The position numbers and the translations under genes were made by a program. Shown one piece after another: positions 34,803 through 42,982 of a stretch of 64,000 nt of DNA. The stretch lies in assembly GCA_022826725.1 (NCBI GenBank), contig JAJDUF010000015.1, positions 1-64,000 of the forward strand, read 5' to 3'. Within the stretch, counting starts at the first letter, position 1, and every line of letters starts with the position of its first letter. This stretch comes from Chloroflexota bacterium (lineage in GTDB: Bacteria > Chloroflexota > UBA11872 > UBA12225 > JAJDUF01). The notes under the pieces were generated by a model, which worked only from the letters and a program-made list of their open reading frames with translations, ran no database searches and was not told the DNA's origin.

Positions 34803-36326
34803 ATGTCCACTGTGTGGCAGAAGGGGAGTCTCTACCTCATCGTGTTCACGGCCAGCGCCGGCACGCTGATCTTGGAGATCGTGGCCGGACGCTTGCTCGC
34901 CCCGCACTTGGGCGTCTCCCTCTATACCTGGACCACGATCATCGGCATCGTGCTCGCTGGCATCAGCATCGGCAACTTCTTGGGCGGCCGGGTGGCCGAC
35001 CGCTTTCCGGCGCCGAGCACGCTGGGCCTCTGCTTGCTCGCCGGGAGCGTGGTCAGCTCTGCTCCTTTGGCCGTGGTGACCGCCCTGCACGAATGGACGT
35101 TCGATCTTTCTCCGCTCCCCAGAATCCTGCTGATGACGACCAGCCTGCTGTTCTTGCCGAGCTGCGTGCTGGGCATGGTGACACCCATCGTCGTCAAACG
35201 GGCGCTCACCAACCTCACGCACACCGGCAGCATCGTCGGCCAGCTCTATGCCGTCTCGACGGCGGGGAGCATCGTCGGCGTCTACTTGGCAGGCTTTGTC
35301 CTGATCGCGTTACTCGGCACACGCACCGTCGTTTTGCTGGTCGCGGTGGTACTCCTGATCTTGGCCCTGCTGTTCGGCCAACTGCACCGGGCGCGCTGGC
35401 CGGCGGCCGTGCTGTTGGTGGGGGCACTGGCCCTGGCCGGCAATGCCGCGCGGCCGTCGGTACGCGCCGACAACTGCACGCTGGAGACCAACTATTTCTG
35501 CATTCGCGTGACGGAGGTCCAGCGCCGCGGCCAGGATGTCGTGCGGCTCCAGCTCGATCAGTTGGTGCATAGCTTCAACTCGATCACCAATCCGCAGGTG
35601 ATTATCTACGGGTACGTAGAGATCGCCGCCGAAACGGCGCAGTACGTCGCCGAGCGCCAGCCGCGTATGCACACGCTCTTCTTGGGTGGCGGAGGCTACA
35701 CCATGCCGCGGGCGCTCGAAGCACGCTATCCCGAGGTCACCGTTGAGGTCATCGAGATTGACCCGGCAGTGACGCAAGTCGCGCACATGCACATGGGGCT
35801 GCCCTGGGACACCCGGGTCATCACCTACAACGATGATGCGCGGATGGCCGTGCGCGACCTGCCCCTACACAGCTATCACCTGATTTTTGGAGACACCTTC
35901 AACGACTTCTCGGTGCCGTACCATCTCACCACGCTGGAGTTCTCGCAGCAAATGCGCGATCTGCTTACCGAGGACGGCATTTACGTGACGAACATCGTGG
36001 ACAAGCTCGTTGACGGCCGGTTCCTCAAAGCCTTCGTGCGGACCCTCCGGCAGGTCTTCCCCTACGTCTACGTCCTCGGCGAGAGCGACGGAATCATCGA
36101 AGCGACGATACAAACACGCGGCACCTACGTCGTGGCGGCAGCAGTACAGCCGATTGAGTTCGAGCGGTTCAGCGCCTATCCCAGTCCCGCCGCGGTACCT
36201 GCGACCACGCGCGTGATGCGGCAATCGGCCATGGAGGCGTGGCTCAACACCGGGCCACAGGAAATCCTGACCGACGATTACGTGCCGGTAGACACCATGC
36301 TCGCCCCGCTCTTCCTCGAACGGTAG
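34803..36326 (+). CDS. Membrane-fused spermidine synthase-like protein
   Basis: This 507-residue protein has about seven transmembrane segments (residues 1-215) fused to a spermidine synthase-like Rossmann domain (about 225-500). LFLGGGGYTMPRALEA resembles the cosubstrate-binding GGG loop, and VEVIEIDPAV carries the acid that contacts the nucleotide. The region corresponding to the gatekeeper loop reads FGDTFNDFSVPYHLTTLEF; it lacks the exact YDVI pattern of true spermidine synthases. The substrate may therefore be something other than putrescine. GGAGGGAG lies upstream. It stands alone, divergent from parAB. Confidence 0.87.
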   Translation: MSTVWQKGSLYLIVFTASAGTLILEIVAGRLLAPHLGVSLYTWTTIIGIVLAGISIGNFLGGRVADRFPAPSTLGLCLLAGSVVSSAPLAVVTALHEWTFDLSPLPRILLMTTSLLFLPSCVLGMVTPIVVKRALTNLTHTGSIVGQLYAVSTAGSIVGVYLAGFVLIALLGTRTVVLLVAVVLLILALLFGQLHRARWPAAVLLVGALALAGNAARPSVRADNCTLETNYFCIRVTEVQRRGQDVVRLQLDQLVHSFNSITNPQVIIYGYVEIAAETAQYVAERQPRMHTLFLGGGGYTMPRALEARYPEVTVEVIEIDPAVTQVAHMHMGLPWDTRVITYNDDARMAVRDLPLHSYHLIFGDTFNDFSVPYHLTTLEFSQQMRDLLTEDGIYVTNIVDKLVDGRFLKAFVRTLRQVFPYVYVLGESDGIIEATIQTRGTYVVAAAVQPIEFERFSAYPSPAAVPATTRVMRQSAMEAWLNTGPQEILTDDYVPVDTMLAPLFLER

Positions 36327-36462
36327 CCAGCACCGTGCGCTCTCCCTAACGAGCCGACCCGCCGATCCACGGCAGGCGGCGACTCCGGGCCCCGCACCAC
36401 CATCGCCTGGATGCGCCGCACGCGGTACACTGGCTCATCTCAGCAGCAGGGAGCAGATCCAC

Positions 36463-37500
36463 ATGGCGGCATCAGAGCGAACCGGTACTCCTGCGACGGC
36501 AGCTTCCGACGGACAGCAACCCAAAGTGGTGGTCGTGGACACGGGCGGCACCTTTGGCGCCGCCGGCGAGCGCGAAATCCTGGCCCAGGCCGGCTGTCGG
36601 CTAGTCACCGTTCCCAGCGACGACGATGCGACGGTGCTCGCCGAGGCCCGCGATGCCGACGCGATCATCGGCAAGCATCGCGTCTCGCGGTCCTTCATCC
36701 AGGCGCTGACCCGTTGCAAGATCATCACCGTGGGCGGCATCGGGATGGATCGGTTCGAGGACGTGGACTGTGCCACCGAGCAGGGCATCATCGTCACCAA
36801 CGTGCCCGATGTCTTTGTTGACGAGGTCGCCAACCATACCGTCGCCCTGCTCCTCGCCTGTGTGCGCTGGATCGTGCCGGCGGCGCAGCAGATACGCGCG
36901 GGCGGCTGGGGCGGCGAGCGGGGCATGATCCACCGCCTGACCGGGAACACGCTCGGCCTGCTCGGCTTCGGCAACGTCGCGCGGGGCGTGGCGCAGCGGA
37001 TGGCCGGCTTTGCCCTCCGCGAGATAATCGCCTACGACCCCTACGTGGACCCGGCAGTCTTCGCCGCCCACGGAGTACGGTCGGTGCCGATGGTCGAGGT
37101 GCTGCAAGATGCCGATTTCATCTCCTGCCACGTACCCCTCCTGCCGGATACCTATCACCTGATCGGCGCTCCCGAGTTCGCGCTGGTGCAGCCCCACGCC
37201 ATCTTCATCAACACCGCGCGCGGCCGGGTGGTGGATGAGGCCGCGCTGGTCGCGGCGCTCCAGGAAGGCCGGCTGCTGGCTGCCGGGCTGGACGTGACCG
37301 AACAGGAGCCGCTCGCGCCCGATAGCCCACTGCGGACGATGCCCAACGTCGTGATTACGCCGCACATGGCCTCGGCCAGCGACTGGGCGTCCCGCGAGCG
37401 CCGCCGGCGCTTGGCACTCGAAGTCGCCGCCGTCCTCACCGGTCACCGCCCCCGTGGCGTCGTCAATCGGCAGGTGCTCGACCGGCTCGACCTCAAGTGA
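36463..37500 (+). CDS. D-isomer-specific 2-hydroxyacid dehydrogenase
   Basis: This 345-residue NAD-dependent dehydrogenase is the third of its family in the window. The cofactor loop reads GLLGFGNVARGVAQRM. NTARGRVVDEAALVAAL and EQEPLAPDSPL form the catalytic region, and TPHMAS supplies the late histidine. A 20-residue hydrophilic start precedes the first strand VVVVDTGGTFG. GGGAG lies eleven bases before the ATG, and a -10-like TACACT occurs at 36426-36431. Substrate is unknown. Confidence 0.9.
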   Translation: MAASERTGTPATAASDGQQPKVVVVDTGGTFGAAGEREILAQAGCRLVTVPSDDDATVLAEARDADAIIGKHRVSRSFIQALTRCKIITVGGIGMDRFEDVDCATEQGIIVTNVPDVFVDEVANHTVALLLACVRWIVPAAQQIRAGGWGGERGMIHRLTGNTLGLLGFGNVARGVAQRMAGFALREIIAYDPYVDPAVFAAHGVRSVPMVEVLQDADFISCHVPLLPDTYHLIGAPEFALVQPHAIFINTARGRVVDEAALVAALQEGRLLAAGLDVTEQEPLAPDSPLRTMPNVVITPHMASASDWASRERRRRLALEVAAVLTGHRPRGVVNRQVLDRLDLK

Positions 37501-37520
37501 GCGGTTGCCGGGTGGTACCG

Positions 37521-37556
37521 CCCCCTATGCCCTCCCCGCTGACGCGGGAATGACAG
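37521..37556 (-). repeat. Composite inverted repeat related to families C and D
   Basis: Read on the minus strand this contains CATTCCCGCGTCAGCGGGG and then a CATAGGGGG segment. It is the same pairing of a D-type hairpin (CCCGC with GCGGG) and a C-type CATAGGGGGG motif seen at 61565-61722. It sits just downstream of the 36463 dehydrogenase. Confidence 0.6.
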
Positions 37557-37623
37557 GCGAGACGGCAGGAACGGCGGGAGGCGATGTATCCTGAGCGGTA
37601 GGCAAACAGTGAGGAGGATGCTG

Positions 37624-38031
37624 ATGGCCACGGAAATACGACCGGTCCCGCTGCCGGAAGACTACCTGGACCTTTTCGAGAAGCGGAGCTTCGCCCACCT
37701 GGCGACACTCATGCCCAGCGGCTCGCCCCAGGTGACGCCGGTGTGGGTGGACTACGACGGAACCCACGTGCTGGTCAATTCGGCACGCGGGCGGCAAAAG
37801 GACCGCAACATGCGAAACCGGCCCCAGGTTGCGCTCTGCATTGCCGATCCCGACAACCCGTATCGCTATCTCGCCGTGCGTGGTACCGTCGTCGCGGTGA
37901 CGGAAGAGGGCGCTACGGAGCATATTGACCAACTGGCCGGGCGCTATACCGGGCGGGCGCGCTACGTGGGGCCGCCCGGGAGACGGGTGCTCTATAAAGT
38001 CCGTCCAGAGCGCGTCTCGACGATGGGCTGA
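37624..38031 (+). CDS. PPOX-class (pyridoxamine oxidase-like) F420/flavin protein
   Basis: This 135-residue split-barrel protein matches the PPOX-class family that binds FMN or coenzyme F420. SFAHLATLMPSGSPQVTPVWV and RKDRNMRNRPQ-like sequence (RQKDRNMRNRPQVALCI) are typical, and YLAVRGTVV follows. It probably reduces a small molecule using F420 or flavin. The start MATEIRP follows GAGGAGG; a longer frame to 37609 is not needed. It is a single gene upstream of rplI. Confidence 0.86.
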   Translation: MATEIRPVPLPEDYLDLFEKRSFAHLATLMPSGSPQVTPVWVDYDGTHVLVNSARGRQKDRNMRNRPQVALCIADPDNPYRYLAVRGTVVAVTEEGATEHIDQLAGRYTGRARYVGPPGRRVLYKVRPERVSTMG

Positions 38032-38229
38032 CCACACGCACGCCAGGCGACCGGCAGCATACTCGCGCTATCCGCTATCCTTAACAAGGATCGCAGCGGT
38101 ACGCGAACGCGCCGTGCCTCCTGCGCTGAGAGGTCATGTCCTGCTGGACCGATGCCGCACATCACGAGTGACGGCGCACTGCCCTGCACACCAACGCTAA
38201 CACTACCGAGAAAGAAAAGAGCGTAAGCG

Positions 38230-38829
38230 ATGAGAGTTATCCTGGTTGAGCCGGTGGCGGATTTGGGCCGGGCGGGCGACGTCAAAGAGGTCGCCCCGGG
38301 CTATGCGCGCAACTTCCTGCTTCCCCGTGGCCTCGCCGTGCCGGGCACGCGGCATCAGATGAAGCGGCTGCAACGGCTACGCGCCGAGGCCGAGGTCGCT
38401 GCCGAGCGCGAGGCCGCCGAGGCCCGCAGCCTGGCCCAACGGCTGCGCGAGTTGACCGTCACCATCCCGGCCCAGATCGGCGAAGGCGGCCGCCTGCACG
38501 GCAGCGTGACCTCCCCGCAGATCGCCGCCGCACTCGAAGAGCAGCATCAAATTCGGATTGATCGCCGGGACGTGGTGCTCCGCGAGCCGCTGCGCCACCT
38601 GGGCAGCCACCAGGTCACCCTGCGCTTGCCGGCACGGGAGACGGGTATCGTCAGCGTCGAGGTCGTGCCGGAGGTGGAGGAAGCGCCGGAGGCGGAAGCA
38701 ACCGAGGAGCCGGCAGTAGAAGCGGCTGAGGAACCGGTAGCGGAGTCGGAGGCAGCGGCCACGGCAGAGGCCGACGCCGACCAACCCGAACCGGCACTGG
38801 CAGCCGAGGCGGCCGTAGAAGCCTCGTGA
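38230..38829 (+). CDS. rplI: Ribosomal protein L9 with acidic C-terminal extension
   Basis: This 199-residue protein is ribosomal protein L9, which binds 23S rRNA near the L1 stalk. The N-domain carries the signature GDVKEVAPGYARNFLLPRGL, a long connecting helix spans about residues 40-75, and the C-domain ends near residue 148. A 50-residue Glu/Ala/Pro-rich tail then follows, making it longer than the usual 148. dnaB follows by 193 bases, preserving the common rplI-dnaB order without rpsF, ssb or rpsR. A small hairpin (ATCCTT with AAGGAT, 38077-38091) lies in the leader region. Confidence 0.96.
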   Translation: MRVILVEPVADLGRAGDVKEVAPGYARNFLLPRGLAVPGTRHQMKRLQRLRAEAEVAAEREAAEARSLAQRLRELTVTIPAQIGEGGRLHGSVTSPQIAAALEEQHQIRIDRRDVVLREPLRHLGSHQVTLRLPARETGIVSVEVVPEVEEAPEAEATEEPAVEAAEEPVAESEAAATAEADADQPEPALAAEAAVEAS

Positions 38830-38833
38830 ACTG

Positions 38834-38953
38834 GGGTTGGACCTAACCCTCTGCCGGACCAAAGCCGCACGGGGCCCGGCCCAGGCGTGGCCCCCGGTCC
38901 GGGCGCTACACCCCCTCTCCAAATGTTGGAGAGGGGGGCCAGGGGGTGAGGCG
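38834..38953 (-). repeat. Family A right end and family B copy 3, both inverted
   Basis: Just after the rplI stop, the minus strand reads GGGTTAGGTCCAACCCC, the right end of family A. About 60 bases on is a perfect 12-bp stem, CCCCCTCTCCAA (38911-38922) with TTGGAGAGGGGG (38926-38937), the core of family B, then the inverted CTCACCCCC tail. Finding both families together supports a shared origin. It may separate rplI from dnaB transcripts. Confidence 0.7.
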
Positions 38954-38983
38954 TAAGCCCCAACCTCCTACCATCACTGCCGC

Positions 38984-39016
38984 TATAATCCATCCCCGGC
39001 TGCCAAGCGTTATGAT
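38984..39016 (+). promoter_or_regulatory. Candidate dnaB promoter elements
   Basis: A perfect TATAAT lies at 38984-38989, and a TATGAT at 39011-39016, only six bases before the dnaB ATG. No ribosome binding site precedes that ATG. The second element would give a leaderless mRNA and the first a 27-base leader. Neither has a good -35 match. Confidence 0.4.
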
Positions 39017-39022
39017 TCTGTT

Positions 39023-40414
39023 ATGGCAGTAAATGGAGCAACGGCCGACAGAGCAGTTGTTGAGAGACCGGATACCGAGGAACGACTGCCGCCGCAGAAT
39101 ATCGAGGCCGAGCAGTCGGTCCTCGGCAGTATTCTGATTGACCGCGACGCCATCACGCGCGTCGCCTCCTTCCTCCAAGCCCCAGACTTCTATCGGCAGC
39201 AACACCGGACCATTTACAGCGCGGCACTGGACCTTTTCGAGCGCCGCGAGCCGGCGGACCTCGTCATGCTCACCGACGAGCTGCAACGTCGTGAGCGGCT
39301 GGACGAGGTCGGTGGCGCGGCCTATCTGTCATCCTTGACCGCCCTCGTGCCGACCGCGGTGCATGTCGAGTATTACGGCCGCATCGTCGAACGCTGTGCG
39401 ATGCTGCGGCGCTTGATCCAAGCCTCCGGGCAGATTGCGGCGCTGGCCTACGGCTCGGCCGATGCCGAGGAGGCGGTGGACCAGGCGGAAGCGATCCTCT
39501 TCCAGCTCACGCACCGGCGCCGCTTTCAAGAGTTCCTGCCCCTCAAAACCATCCTGGAGGAATACTTCGACCAGATTGACTCTATCTCCCAGCACCGCGG
39601 GCAGACGCTGGGCGTGCCGACCGGTTTCCGCGACCTCGATGCCTTGACCGGCGGCCTCCAGCGGTCCGATCTCGTCATCGTGGCGGCGCGGCCGTCCATG
39701 GGTAAGACCAGTCTGGCGCTGAATATCGCCCAGAACGCCGCGGCGCCGCCGCACAACGTCCCGGTCGCCGTCTTCTCCCTGGAGATGTCCAAGGAGCAGT
39801 TGGTACAGCGGTTGATCTGCACAGAGGCCCGGATCGACTCGCATCGCCTGCGCCGCGGTGTCATTGACGATGAGGAGCTACAGCAGATCGCCAAGGCCAT
39901 CGGCCGTCTCTCCGAGGTGCCGGTCTACATTGACGACACGGCCGGCATCCCGATCATGGAGCTACGCACGAAAGCGCGGCGTTTGCAAGCCGAGCACAAC
40001 ATTGGCCTCATTCTGGTTGACTACCTCCAGCTGATGCAGGGGCAGGGTCGCTACATGGAGAACCGCGTGCAGGAAGTCTCCGAGATTACTCGCTCGCTCA
40101 AGGGCCTCGCCCGCGAGTTGAACATCCCCATCGTGGCCATGTCGCAGCTTTCGCGCGCCGTAGAGCAGCGCCCATCGCACATCCCGATGCTGTCCGACCT
40201 GCGCGAGAGCGGCTCCATCGAGCAGGATGCCGACGTGGTAATGTTCATTTATCGTGAAGACTACTACGACAAGGACACCCCCAAGAAAGACGTGGCTGAC
40301 ATTCTGGTCGCCAAGCACCGCAACGGTCCCACCGGCGACATCCAGCTCCGCTTCTTCGGCCAGCAAACCCGCTTCGTTGACCTCGAAACCCGCCAGCAAG
40401 CCTACTCATCGTAG
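39023..40414 (+). CDS. dnaB: Replicative DNA helicase DnaB
   Basis: This 463-residue hexameric helicase unwinds the parental duplex at the replication fork. The N-terminal domain starts with PPQNIEAEQSVLGSILIDRD. A linker helix follows near residue 160-180, then the RecA-like motor with Walker A ARPSMGKTSLALN (near 215) and LILVDYLQLMQG as Walker B. The arginine-finger and DNA-binding loop region includes LSDLRESGSIEQDADVV. There is no intein or insertion. The ATG has no ribosome binding site, and -10-like elements lie close upstream. Confidence 0.97.
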   Translation: MAVNGATADRAVVERPDTEERLPPQNIEAEQSVLGSILIDRDAITRVASFLQAPDFYRQQHRTIYSAALDLFERREPADLVMLTDELQRRERLDEVGGAAYLSSLTALVPTAVHVEYYGRIVERCAMLRRLIQASGQIAALAYGSADAEEAVDQAEAILFQLTHRRRFQEFLPLKTILEEYFDQIDSISQHRGQTLGVPTGFRDLDALTGGLQRSDLVIVAARPSMGKTSLALNIAQNAAAPPHNVPVAVFSLEMSKEQLVQRLICTEARIDSHRLRRGVIDDEELQQIAKAIGRLSEVPVYIDDTAGIPIMELRTKARRLQAEHNIGLILVDYLQLMQGQGRYMENRVQEVSEITRSLKGLARELNIPIVAMSQLSRAVEQRPSHIPMLSDLRESGSIEQDADVVMFIYREDYYDKDTPKKDVADILVAKHRNGPTGDIQLRFFGQQTRFVDLETRQQAYSS

Positions 40415-40503
40415 GCCGCTTCTCTCCAGGGAAGTAGAGTCACGGCAGCGACCGGCTGCCGCATTGCCCAGTTCTATCACTCGGCGCTGGACAGGAGTGC
40501 GGC

Positions 40504-42069
40504 GTGTCGGATAATGGGGCGCCGGTGATCGAGACGCACGGTCTCGCGCGACGGTACGGCCGGACCGTTGCGCTGCGCCCGCTGACGTTCGCGGTCCACG
40601 CCGGCGAGCGTATCGGCGTCGTCGGACCGAACGGTGCGGGCAAATCCACCCTCCTGAACCTGCTCGGCCGGCAGCTACGCCCGACGCACGGCTCGCTGGC
40701 GCTCTTCGGCCGGCCTACCAGCCGCGCGGACCAGAATATACGCGCTGAGATCGGCTACGCAGGCCACCAGCCCTGGCTATACGACGAGCTGACACCGCGA
40801 GAGAACCTGACCTTCTTCCGGCGCCTGTACGGCCTGTCCCCAGACGCGAGTACCGTGACGGCAGCCGTGGAGCGAGTAGGGCTGGCCGGGGCCGCGACGA
40901 CATCGGTCGGCCAACTGTCGCGCGGCCAGCAGCAGCGCCTGGCACTGGCCCGCGCGACGCTGCACCGGCCGCGCTTGCTGCTGCTCGACGAGCCGGATGC
41001 CTCGCTCGACCCGCTGGCCATCGCCGACCTCCCGGCGCTGCTCGGCCTCGACTCCGGGCAGCCACACCCGGAGGACGGTTGGCGCCCGACCATCGTGCTG
41101 GCTACCCACGATCTCGACTTGGCGCTGCGTTTCTGCCAGCGCCTGCTCGTGCTGGTGGAGGGACGCTGTGTGCTGGACGCGGCCACGGAGACGCTCACGG
41201 CGGCACGCCTGCGGGCGCTGTATGCCGGTGAAGCCGACAGTGGGGATGCTGCCCTCCCCCCAACCCCCTCCCTAAAGGGAAGGAGCCACCGGGCGCCGCA
41301 ACGACTCCCCTTCCCCGAAGGGAAGGAGCCGGGGGTTAGGTCCAACATCAAACGTCCAGGAGGTGAGGCCGAAGCTCCCGCTCCCCGGCCGACGGGCTGG
41401 GGGGCGCTGACCGCCATCATCGGCAAAGACCTGCGGATCGAAGGACGACGGCGCGATAACGTGGCGGCGGCAGCGATGTATGCCATCGTCTGCCTGCTGA
41501 TCTTCAACTTTGCTCTCGATACGCCGGGCACGGACGCCACGCGCTTGGTCCCCGGCTTGATCTGGGTCACGATCACCTACGGCGCCACGGTGGGCTTTGG
41601 GCGCACCTTTGCCCAAGAGCACGAGCGGGGCAATCTCGATGCGCTGCTCGCCGCTCCGCTGGATCGCTCGATCCTGTACGCCGCAAAGCTGCTCGGCAAC
41701 CTCGCGCTGACCGCCGTCCTGATCGTCCTGACGGTCGCGCTCACCACCGTCTTCTTCACGGTCGCGTTCGACCCGCTGGCCCTGTTCCTGTCGTTGGTCC
41801 TGGGTACGCTGGGCCTCGCGGCAGCCGGGACGCTGCTCAGTGCGTTGGCCGCCCAGACCCGCGCCCGTGAGGTGCTGCTGCCCGTGCTGCTCTTCCCAAT
41901 CACCGTCCCGGCGCTCCTCGCGGCCGTTCACAGCACGACGGCGGCGCTCCAGGGGCGGATGGCATGGGGCGGCGCCGGCGATGCCCCCTGGCTCCATCTC
42001 CTGATTGCTTTCGATCTCATCTACGTCGTGTTATCCTGGTTAGTGTTCGAGTTCGCGCTTGAGGAGTGA
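40504..42069 (+). CDS. CcmA-CcmB fusion, cytochrome c maturation ABC transporter
   Basis: This 521-residue protein joins the ATPase and membrane subunits of the CcmAB(CD) complex, which releases heme-loaded CcmE during cytochrome c maturation. Residues 1-245 are CcmA: Walker A GPNGAGKST (41-49), signature LSRGQQQRL, Walker B LLLLDEPDASLDP. Residues about 290-521 are CcmB, with six hydrophobic segments and FAQEHERGNLDALLAAPLD. Family members are normally separate proteins. The linker (about 250-281) is the translation of a dispersed intergenic repeat at 41252-41343, so repeat insertion probably created the fusion. ccmD and a thioredoxin gene follow; ccmC is absent. Confidence 0.9.
   Translation: MSDNGAPVIETHGLARRYGRTVALRPLTFAVHAGERIGVVGPNGAGKSTLLNLLGRQLRPTHGSLALFGRPTSRADQNIRAEIGYAGHQPWLYDELTPRENLTFFRRLYGLSPDASTVTAAVERVGLAGAATTSVGQLSRGQQQRLALARATLHRPRLLLLDEPDASLDPLAIADLPALLGLDSGQPHPEDGWRPTIVLATHDLDLALRFCQRLLVLVEGRCVLDAATETLTAARLRALYAGEADSGDAALPPTPSLKGRSHRAPQRLPFPEGKEPGVRSNIKRPGGEAEAPAPRPTGWGALTAIIGKDLRIEGRRRDNVAAAAMYAIVCLLIFNFALDTPGTDATRLVPGLIWVTITYGATVGFGRTFAQEHERGNLDALLAAPLDRSILYAAKLLGNLALTAVLIVLTVALTTVFFTVAFDPLALFLSLVLGTLGLAAAGTLLSALAAQTRAREVLLPVLLFPITVPALLAAVHSTTAALQGRMAWGGAGDAPWLHLLIAFDLIYVVLSWLVFEFALEE
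41252..41343 (+). repeat. Family A repeat copy 3, inside the ccmA-ccmB frame
   Basis: Two hairpin segments (TCCCT with AGGGA, then CCTTCCC with GGGAAGG at about 41309-41325) are followed by GGGGGTTAGGTCCAA. The same right-hand module occurs at 18300-18348. Here the repeat is open in the coding frame and encodes a Pro/Arg/Lys-rich linker, whereas all other copies seen are intergenic. Confidence 0.8.
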
Positions 42070-42073
42070 CCCG

Positions 42074-42238
42074 GTGACGTTCGTGTTTGCCGGCTATGCG
42101 GTGGTCGTGGTGGGGCTAGGCGTCTATCTGCTCTGGCTGGCGCAGCGGCAGCGTGACGTCGCCGCCGAGTTGGCGACCCTCGAAGCGGAAATCGCCATGC
42201 GCCAAGAGGTAGCCACCTCCGAGGAGACACCAACATAG
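42074..42238 (+). CDS. ccmD: CcmD-like small membrane protein
   Basis: Translation from GTG 42074 gives 54 residues with one membrane helix (about residues 4-21), then a basic stretch (QRQRD) and a charged helical tail. The opening FVFAGYAVVVVGLGVYLLWL matches the YxxYVWxA-type layout of CcmD, which stabilises CcmC and CcmE in the heme-handling complex. It starts four bases after the CcmA-CcmB stop, and its TAG shares one base with the start of the thioredoxin gene. The identification rests on this position and topology. Confidence 0.72.
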   Translation: MTFVFAGYAVVVVGLGVYLLWLAQRQRDVAAELATLEAEIAMRQEVATSEETPT

Positions 42239-42870
42239 TGTCGGCCGCCGATCCTTCCCCACCACCCGCAGCCGGCTCCGCGCAGCCGCCGGCGGCACTC
42301 ACCCCGCGGGCATCGCTGGCGTTTTGGCTCACGGTCGGGGGCGTCGTCCTGCTGCTGGCTTTGCTCGGCTACGCGATGATCCGCGCCAGTGACCGCGAGG
42401 CGACGAACTTCGCCGTGCAGTCGGCGCTACGGAACGTTCCGATCACGGCGCGGCCGGCCCCGGACTTCACGCTACCGCTGTTCGACGGCACATCGCTTCG
42501 GCTCGCCAACCTGCGCGGCCGCCCGGTGCTGGTGGACTTCTGGGCCTCCTGGTGCGTGCCCTGCCGCGAAGAGGCCGCGACTCTGGAGCAGGTGTGGCAG
42601 TCGTACCGCGCGACCGACCTGCTCTTCGTCGGCGTCAGCGTGCAGGATCGTGAGGCCGCAGCGCGGGCCTTCCTGGACGAATTCGCAATTACCTACCCCA
42701 ACGGCCGCGATACCGACGGCAAAATCTCGATTGACTACGGCCTGATGGGGGTCCCGGAGAAGTTCCTGATTAATCGGCAGGGTCAGATCGTGCGTAAGCT
42801 GGTCGGGCCGGTACCGGCGGCGGTGCTCGCGGACCTGCTCGATGCACTGATCCGCGGCGACTACGAGTAA
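42238..42870 (+). CDS. TlpA/ResA/CcmG-like membrane-anchored thioredoxin
   Basis: This 210-residue protein has a Pro/Ala-rich start, one membrane segment (about residues 27-47) and an extracytoplasmic thioredoxin domain. The redox motif is WASWCVPCREE (Cys106, Cys109), with LMGVPEKFLI supplying the cis-proline. Such proteins reduce apocytochrome c cysteines before heme attachment. The GTG start overlaps the ccmD stop by one base. It completes a four-function ccm operon with the CcmA-CcmB fusion and CcmD. Confidence 0.92.
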   Translation: MSAADPSPPPAAGSAQPPAALTPRASLAFWLTVGGVVLLLALLGYAMIRASDREATNFAVQSALRNVPITARPAPDFTLPLFDGTSLRLANLRGRPVLVDFWASWCVPCREEAATLEQVWQSYRATDLLFVGVSVQDREAAARAFLDEFAITYPNGRDTDGKISIDYGLMGVPEKFLINRQGQIVRKLVGPVPAAVLADLLDALIRGDYE

Positions 42871-42886
42871 GGCGCGGCCTCCACAC

Positions 42887-42955
42887 GTAGGGGCGTCCCT
42901 TGTGGGCGCCCTGTCTCTGGGGGTTGGTGCGGGCAACCACAAGGGTTGCCCCTAC
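42887..42955 (+). repeat. MITE-like inverted repeat, family E
   Basis: The 69-base element begins GTAGGGGC (42887-42894) and ends GCCCCTAC (42948-42955), perfect 8-bp terminal inverted repeats. Internal GGGCAACCACAAGGGTTGCC forms a second hairpin. A half copy lies at 24675-24700. It has no coding capacity and could be a small non-autonomous mobile element or a transcription-ending hairpin. Confidence 0.7.
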
Positions 42956-42982
42956 AGAGGCCACCCGGCACACCAATACAAA

